The notes under the pieces are model-generated. The model did not search any database and was not told where the DNA came from. It saw only the letters and a list, made by a program, of their open reading frames with translations. Of a DNA stretch of 10,573 nt, positions 5,981 to 10,573 are shown in pieces. Every line of letters begins with the position of its first letter. Position 1 is the first letter of the stretch. The stretch comes from Phycisphaerales bacterium (lineage in GTDB: Bacteria > Planctomycetota > Phycisphaerae > SM23-33). The position numbers and the translations under genes are program-made. The stretch is taken from positions 186 to 10,758 of the forward strand of contig PMBX01000195.1 of assembly GCA_003153915.1 (NCBI GenBank), given 5' to 3'.

Positions 5981-7135
5981 TCAGGCATCGGCAAGCTCGG
6001 GCGGTCGATGTGCCGTGACCGAGACAATCAATGCCGTCGCGGCGGCCGAAAGGATCAGCGCCGTTCCGCCATAGGATACAAACGGCAGATTCGCGTCCGT
6101 GGGAGGGGCCAGTCCCGTGTCAATCGCCACGTGCATCAACGCCTGCATGGTGATGAGGAAACCCAGCGATCCGGCCAGCAACTGTCCAAACCGGTCACCG
6201 GACCTGGTTGCCGCACGGTAAACCTGCACTGTCCACATGACCACCAGGCCCAGCAGAAGTACCGCACCGACAAATCCCCACTCCTCGCAGAAGGCCGAAA
6301 AAATAAAGTCCGTGTGGTCTTCGGGCAGGAAGCCCATTTTCTGAATACCCGCGCCAAGCCCCCGGCCGAACCATCCACCCGTGAAGATAGCCAGCATGGA
6401 TTGTTGCGGCTGGTAGGTTCCAGGACCTGGCGCCCAGGGGTGCAACATCGCCTCGATCCTTGCCCAACGGTGCGGACTCTTCACCACAAAGACATAAAAC
6501 CCCCCTGCCGCCGGCGGCAGCAGGCTGGCCAGGTAGTACCACGGCACACCCGCCAGCAACAACGTCACCGCGGCGGCCGTTCCGATAATCACCGCCGCGC
6601 CGAAGTCCTGCGTAACAACAACCATCAGGCACAGACCGATCAGCCCCGCGGCGGGCAGGAAAGTCCGAAAGAAACTTCCGACCTTTTCCGTCCGCGACAG
6701 CCAGGCGGCCAGGAAGATAATCAACCCCAGTTTGATCAATTCCGAAGGCTGGAAGGTTATGGCATGGGAGGAAGGCCCCAGTCGGATCCATCGGGAGTCG
6801 CCGCCGACGGCCTTTCCTATCCCCGGGACAAAGACCAGCAACCCGCTCAGCATCGCCAACGTCAACCCAATCGTGGGCAGGACGGGAAACCTGTCTCCGC
6901 GGACCAAATGACGGTAGTCGATCCGCCAGGCCAGCAACAATACCACCGCGGCCAGGACCGCATAGGCCGCGTGGCGAACCTCCTCCCGCACATACCAGGC
7001 CTTGGTTGCCGCCAACGAGGCCTTGGCGCTGTAGACCATCACCACGCCCAGCGCCAGCAACGCAATGGTAGTCAACACAATGCCCCGGCCGGAGGGGTTC
7101 CGCCACAGGGGAAGACATCCTCGTAAAGCACGCAT
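5981..7135 (-). CDS. ftsW: Lipid II polymerase FtsW (SEDS family)
   Basis: A polytopic membrane protein of 384 residues with about ten hydrophobic segments, the first at about 18-36. FtsW polymerises lipid II into glycan strands at the division site together with a class B penicillin-binding protein. SEDS motifs seen: GDSRWIRLGP (112-121), FQPSELIKLGLI (128-139), QDFGAA (176-181), AIFTGGWFGRGLGAG (249-263), FLPEDHTDFIF (269-279) with the catalytic-type D276, EEWGFVG (284-290), and LPFVSYGG (350-357). The usual TG before the last motif reads TDAN here. RodA is the paralogous alternative, but the place in the dcw cluster favours FtsW. The ATG at 7135 has AAGGA about 8 nt upstream. It follows mraY by only 28 nt, where many bacteria carry murD. 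Confidence 0.93.
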   Translation of the reverse strand: MRALRGCLPLWRNPSGRGIVLTTIALLALGVVMVYSAKASLAATKAWYVREEVRHAAYAVLAAVVLLLAWRIDYRHLVRGDRFPVLPTIGLTLAMLSGLLVFVPGIGKAVGGDSRWIRLGPSSHAITFQPSELIKLGLIIFLAAWLSRTEKVGSFFRTFLPAAGLIGLCLMVVVTQDFGAAVIIGTAAAVTLLLAGVPWYYLASLLPPAAGGFYVFVVKSPHRWARIEAMLHPWAPGPGTYQPQQSMLAIFTGGWFGRGLGAGIQKMGFLPEDHTDFIFSAFCEEWGFVGAVLLLGLVVMWTVQVYRAATRSGDRFGQLLAGSLGFLITMQALMHVAIDTGLAPPTDANLPFVSYGGTALILSAAATALIVSVTAHRPPELADA

Positions 7136-7163
7136 TGCAACCGTCCTTGGTTCTCTCGCCGCG

Positions 7164-8282
7164 CTACCTCATTTTCAACGTCGCCAACGCCAACGCCGCA
7201 AAAATGATACTCAAAACCCAGAAGCGAATCACCACCTTGGGTTCCGCCCATCCGCCCAGGTGGAAGTGGTGGTGCAGCGGTGCTACCCGGAAGAGGCGTT
7301 TTCCGGGCATGCCCTTGGCCGGACGTGTCATCTTGAAGTAGCCGATCTGGAGGATCACGCTGACGGCCTCCATCACGAACACCCCGCCGGCGATTAGCAA
7401 CAACATCTCCTGGCGCGTCACCACCGCGGCGTAACCGAGCAATCCGCCCAAGGGCAGCGAACCGGTGTCGCCCATGAACACCTGCGCCGGATGCGCGTTG
7501 TACCACAGGAATCCGATGCACGCCCCCAGCACCGCCGCGCAAGGCACGGTCATCTCAGCCGCCCCGGCCACCATCGGCAGGTGGAAAAACCACGCCCAGC
7601 GCAGCACACCGACGATCTCGGCCAGGATTAAGAACACCGCCGCCACGATGGCAGCGCATCCGCAGGCAAGACCGTCCATGCCGTCGGTGAGGTTGACGGC
7701 ATTGCACGAGCCGACGATGGTCAACAGGCTGATGATAATATAGGCGAACAAAGGCAGCGCGATCGGGGCGGTCTTGAAGGGGAAATAGAAGCTATGCGCC
7801 GGGTTGATGTAGTTGCCGGCCTCATCGACGATATGGCTCTGTGCCCCATATCGGTAGATGGCGATGGAGAGGATCACCGCCAAACCCACCTGGAAGAGTA
7901 TCTTCTCCCACATCTTCAGCCCGTCGCGGGAACTGGTTCCGGCGGAATACCTCAGCTTCATCCAGTCGTCCACCGCCCCCAGTCCGCCCAGCCACATCAG
8001 CGCCAAAATCCCCGCAAGAACGTAGTAGTTGGTGATATCGGCGAACAGGAAGGTGGAGGCCAGGATGGAAATGACGATTAGGATACCGCCCATGGTGGGC
8101 GTGTTGGACTTGTGCTTGGTAAGCTGGTTGAGGTCGGCGTGGTCGAATTCGGGGCGGTCGCCCAGCTTGCAGCGGATCAGCCAACGGATCATCCGCGGCG
8201 CCAGGACCATCACGACAATAAAGCTCAGCAAGGCCGCCGCGGCCACCCGAAGAAGCAAGCCCTGATACCAAATGTAGACCAA
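7164..8282 (-). CDS. mraY: Phospho-N-acetylmuramoyl-pentapeptide transferase
   Basis: An integral membrane enzyme of 372 residues with about ten hydrophobic helices. It transfers phospho-MurNAc-pentapeptide from UDP to undecaprenyl phosphate to give lipid I. Seen: KHKSNTPTMGG (56-66; the usual KxGTPTMGG has Asn for the first Gly), the DD pair with a following Lys (VDDWMK, 104-109), NAVNLTDGMDGLA (194-206) with catalytic-type D200, VFMGDTGSLPLGG (268-280), and the PLHHHFHLGGW segment (335-345). These are diagnostic of MraY as opposed to WecA relatives. The start is a TTG at 8282, preceded by GAGGA at 7 nt. No in-frame ATG or GTG is available that keeps the first helix intact, and the nearby ATG at 8289 is in another frame. 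It lies 13 nt after murF. Confidence 0.96.
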   Translation of the reverse strand: MVYIWYQGLLLRVAAAALLSFIVVMVLAPRMIRWLIRCKLGDRPEFDHADLNQLTKHKSNTPTMGGILIVISILASTFLFADITNYYVLAGILALMWLGGLGAVDDWMKLRYSAGTSSRDGLKMWEKILFQVGLAVILSIAIYRYGAQSHIVDEAGNYINPAHSFYFPFKTAPIALPLFAYIIISLLTIVGSCNAVNLTDGMDGLACGCAAIVAAVFLILAEIVGVLRWAWFFHLPMVAGAAEMTVPCAAVLGACIGFLWYNAHPAQVFMGDTGSLPLGGLLGYAAVVTRQEMLLLIAGGVFVMEAVSVILQIGYFKMTRPAKGMPGKRLFRVAPLHHHFHLGGWAEPKVVIRFWVLSIIFAALALATLKMR

Positions 8283-8289
8283 GTACCAT

Positions 8290-8294
8290 TCCTC
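8290..8294 (-). promoter_or_regulatory. Shine-Dalgarno site supporting a TTG start for mraY
   Basis: GAGGA on the minus strand, 7 nt before the TTG at 8280-8282. It lies in the 13-nt spacer after the murF stop and ends at that stop codon, so it probably serves terminating or re-initiating ribosomes. It also lies just before an out-of-frame ATG (8287-8289), which is too close to it to be a good start. Confidence 0.6.
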
Positions 8295-8295
8295 G

Positions 8296-9714
8296 TCAGC
8301 TTCGATCCGCCGCGCAAGCTCCGCCGCCGGCCCAGGCCGCGCGAATCGGCTCGATGAGTTTCTCCATGCCCATCGCGCGGGAACCTTTCACCAGCACCAC
8401 GTCGCCCGCCCGCAACATCGCCGCGGCGCCGCGGCAGGCATCCTGGAGCGACTCGAAGGCGGCGGTCCGCATTCCTGCCTCTGCCGCGCCCATCGCGATA
8501 TATCGACCCAGCGAACCGACGCCGATAAGCAAATCAACGCCCCGGCAGGCGATGTCGGCGCCGGTCTGGACGTGAAGTTGTCGCTCCTGGTCGCCTAGTT
8601 CCCGCATGTCCCCGACGATCATCACCCGCCGCGAACCGCAGACATCGGCCAGCACGTCGGCTGCCGCCAGGACGCTGGCTGGATTGGCGTTGTATGCATC
8701 ATTGATGATCGTTACAGACCCGGCTGCGAGCCACTGAAGGCGCATCTCCGCCCCGGACAAGCCGGCCAATGCCTCTGCCGCTTCCGCTGGCAAGACGCCC
8801 AGATAGTCCGCCGCTGCCATCGCCGCCAGGGCATTGAGCGCGTTGTGCCGCCCGGGTAATGGAAGCTCCACCCATAACGAACCGTTCATCTCGAACCGTT
8901 GCCGCCGTCCATCGGACTGATATCCCGTCAGGCGGAAGTCCGAACGGGAACTTTCACCGAACCGTTTGACCGGCATATCGTATTGTCGCAGCGCCTTGTC
9001 CAGCGCGTCGCTGTCGGCCCAGACCACGGCCAATCCGCCATCAGCCAGGTAACCCAGGATGGAAGCCTTCTCTGCCGCCACTCCCTCCAGGCTTGCGAGT
9101 TTCTCCAGATGAGTCCGCGCCACGGAGGTAATGACGGCCAGGTCGGGCCTCGCCACCGCCGACAGTGCGGCGATCTCGCCGGGGGCGTTGGTGCCCACTT
9201 CGCAGATGACGTAATCGTCGCCTTCGCTGACACCCAACAGCGTAAGCGGCACGCCGATATTGTTGTTGAAACTCTTGGGGCTGCATGTCCCCCTCAGCCG
9301 CCGCGACAGGATGTGATGAATCATCAGTTTGGTGGTAGTCTTGCCGTTGGATCCCGTGACGGCTAGTACCTTGGCCGATGCCTTTCGGCGGTGGTGAGCC
9401 GCCAAGGCGTTGAGAGCCACGGTGGTGTCGGAGACGGTAATCAGCCCACCGGCAAAAAGCTCTCCGATCCGCTCCATGTCCGGCTCGACTCGCACCACAG
9501 CCGCCACACATCCGGCATGGGCGGCCTGGGACAGGAACGCCTGCCCATCAAAGTTCGCCCCACGGATCGCAAAGAACAAATCCCCCTCCTTGGCCGATCG
9601 GGTGTCGGTAGCGACCGAACGGATGGGCAGGGGTTTCGCAAATTGTTTTTGGTTCGACTGTAGCCGGCGGCCCCCCATCGCCGCTGCGATTTCCTCCAAG
9701 GTCATGGGGATCAT
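8296..9714 (-). CDS. murF: UDP-MurNAc-tripeptide--D-Ala-D-Ala ligase
   Basis: A cytoplasmic Mur ligase of 472 residues that adds the D-Ala-D-Ala made by Ddl to UDP-MurNAc-tripeptide, completing the pentapeptide that MraY uses. Domains: an N-terminal substrate domain with VATDTRSAKEGDLFFAIRG (34-52); an ATPase domain with P-loop GSNGKTTTK (121-129), FNNNIGVPLTLL (149-160), EVGTNAPGEI (172-181), a Lys in the AEKASI segment (K216, the usual place of the carbamylated Lys) and LPGRHNALNALAA (286-298); and a C-terminal domain with INDAYNANPASV (337-348), GDMRELG (368-374) and VKGSRAMGMEKL (442-453). The ATG at 9714 overlaps the murE stop as ATGA, and GAGG lies a few bases upstream. A second Met three residues later and a TTG at 9741 are less likely starts. 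Length and motifs are normal. Confidence 0.96.
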   Translation of the reverse strand: MIPMTLEEIAAAMGGRRLQSNQKQFAKPLPIRSVATDTRSAKEGDLFFAIRGANFDGQAFLSQAAHAGCVAAVVRVEPDMERIGELFAGGLITVSDTTVALNALAAHHRRKASAKVLAVTGSNGKTTTKLMIHHILSRRLRGTCSPKSFNNNIGVPLTLLGVSEGDDYVICEVGTNAPGEIAALSAVARPDLAVITSVARTHLEKLASLEGVAAEKASILGYLADGGLAVVWADSDALDKALRQYDMPVKRFGESSRSDFRLTGYQSDGRRQRFEMNGSLWVELPLPGRHNALNALAAMAAADYLGVLPAEAAEALAGLSGAEMRLQWLAAGSVTIINDAYNANPASVLAAADVLADVCGSRRVMIVGDMRELGDQERQLHVQTGADIACRGVDLLIGVGSLGRYIAMGAAEAGMRTAAFESLQDACRGAAAMLRAGDVVLVKGSRAMGMEKLIEPIRAAWAGGGACAADRS

Positions 9715-10573
9715 TCCAGGCCCTCGCGCCGCCGGATGCAATCGGCGGCCACCTCAGCATCGTCAAAATGGATCCTCTGTTGGCCGATGATCTGATAGGT
9801 TTCGTGGCCCTTTCCGGCGATGACGATGATGTCTCCGGGTTTCGCGGAGGCGACGGCGGATTCGATTGCCGCGCTGCGGTCGGGATCCACGAGGGTCTTG
9901 GCCCGCGCGGATTCGTCCATTCCCGTCAGTATTTCCTCGATGATGGTTTCGGGCTTCTCGCTGCGGGGGTTATCCGAGGTTACGAAGACCCGATCTGCCA
10001 GTTTGGCGGCAACGCGCCCCATCCGAGGGCGCTTGGTGCGGTCCCTGTCGCCACCGCATCCGAAAACGACGATCACCTCCCGTTGCGCCAGTGGTCGGAT
10101 CGAGCTGAGGGCCTTTTCCAAAGCGTCATCGGTATGGGCATAATCAACGAAGACCTGGTAGGGCGCGGGCACCGCGACCCGTTCCATCCGGCCTGGAACG
10201 CGGGCGACGCTTCCCAGGCCGGCTGCGATGTCGGATGAGCAGACTCCCAGCGACGCACAGGCCCCCGCGGCGGCCAGACAATTGTAAACATTGTGCCTCC
10301 CGATCAGCGGCGTGGTCACCGGAATTTCCCCGCCGTCATGCATCAGCACGAATCGCGTCCCGGCGGCGTCGATCCGCTCGATCCTGGCCCAGACGTCCGC
10401 GGCGGGACTCAGCCCGTACCAGACGACCCTGGCGGGCGTACCCTCCGCTATTTGCGCCCCGGCAGGATCGTCACGGTTGATGACCGCTGCGCCATCGGGC
10501 GGAAGCTGTTCAAAGAGCAACCGCTTGGCCCGGCAGTATTGCTCCATCGTCTTGTGGTAGTCCAGGTGGTCGC
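9711..10573 (-). CDS. murE: UDP-MurNAc-L-Ala-D-Glu--meso-diaminopimelate ligase (5' end outside window)
   Basis: The frame runs off the right edge. The last 286 residues, about 55-60% of a normal MurE, are visible, from the DHLDYH segment of the ATPase domain to the TGA at 9711-9713. Motifs: CRAKRLLF with the Lys that is carbamylated in the family, GRHNVYNCLAA, GRMERV, DYAHTDDALEKAL, VVFGCGGDRDRTKRP, TSDNPRSEKP (about 9977-9948) and IAGKGHETYQ. DNPR together with GKGHE is the signature of enzymes that add meso-diaminopimelate; L-lysine-adding enzymes lack the Arg. The peptide stem is therefore probably meso-DAP type. The missing N-terminal UDP-binding domain and P-loop should lie just beyond the edge. 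The stop overlaps the murF start by 4 bp (ATGA), a sign of translational coupling. The visible part has no frameshift or stop. Confidence 0.96.
   Translation of the reverse strand, partial: DHLDYHKTMEQYCRAKRLLFEQLPPDGAAVINRDDPAGAQIAEGTPARVVWYGLSPAADVWARIERIDAAGTRFVLMHDGGEIPVTTPLIGRHNVYNCLAAAGACASLGVCSSDIAAGLGSVARVPGRMERVAVPAPYQVFVDYAHTDDALEKALSSIRPLAQREVIVVFGCGGDRDRTKRPRMGRVAAKLADRVFVTSDNPRSEKPETIIEEILTGMDESARAKTLVDPDRSAAIESAVASAKPGDIIVIAGKGHETYQIIGQQRIHFDDAEVAADCIRRREGLE

Noticed and set aside
5684..7126. A 480-codon open frame on the plus strand opposite ftsW and part of murG.
   Set aside because: Its composition is dominated by Arg, Gln and Gly, the mirror of hydrophobic membrane codons. 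It has no domain, no ribosome site, and a clear real gene on the other strand.
1..10573. Search for a hidden defence system, mobile element, CRISPR array, toxin-antitoxin pair or biosynthetic cluster.
   Set aside because: Essentially all sequence is accounted for by nine cell wall and division genes plus one heme-pathway gene. No repeats, integrase, transposase or composition break was seen.

Overview
This window is most of a division and cell wall (dcw) gene cluster. Nine consecutive genes lie on the minus strand and are read from right to left: murE (5' end beyond the right edge), murF, mraY, ftsW, murG, murC, murB, ddl and ftsQ. At the far left, the 3' part of a siroheme decarboxylase subunit (AhbB-like) runs on the plus strand and converges on ftsQ. 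The two reading frames overlap by 8 bp at their stop codons. The DNA is GC-rich and almost entirely coding. No tRNA, rRNA, CRISPR array, insertion sequence or phage gene was seen, and no gap between genes exceeds about 110 bp.

The genes cover the cytoplasmic and membrane steps of peptidoglycan precursor synthesis. MurB and MurC make UDP-MurNAc-L-Ala, MurE adds meso-diaminopimelate (it carries the DNPR motif), and Ddl makes D-Ala-D-Ala, which MurF attaches. MraY makes lipid I, MurG makes lipid II, FtsW polymerises it, and FtsQ is a bitopic division protein. Most junctions are tight: a 4-bp ATGA overlap for murE/murF, 13 nt for murF/mraY, 28 nt for mraY/ftsW, 50 nt for ftsW/murG, a 35-bp overlap for murC/murB, 1 nt for murB/ddl and 2 nt for ddl/ftsQ. 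The exception is the 108-nt murG-murC gap, which holds a hairpin followed by five U, shaped like an intrinsic terminator.

The cluster departs from the textbook order. murD is absent between mraY and ftsW, and ftsA and ftsZ do not follow ftsQ. Loss of ftsZ from dcw, a GC-rich genome, a divergent Cys-containing FtsQ-like protein and unusual MurG motifs together suggest a member of the Planctomycetota/PVC group, possibly Phycisphaerae-like. This is inference and no marker gene in the window proves it. Siroheme decarboxylase points to the siroheme-dependent route to heme (or a heme d1-like branch), common in anaerobic bacteria and archaea.

I see no unknown multi-gene system here. The points worth a second look are the terminator-like element inside the operon, the motif drift in MurG, the Ser-to-Cys change in MurB, the missing murD/ftsA/ftsZ, and the Cys-containing FtsQ.
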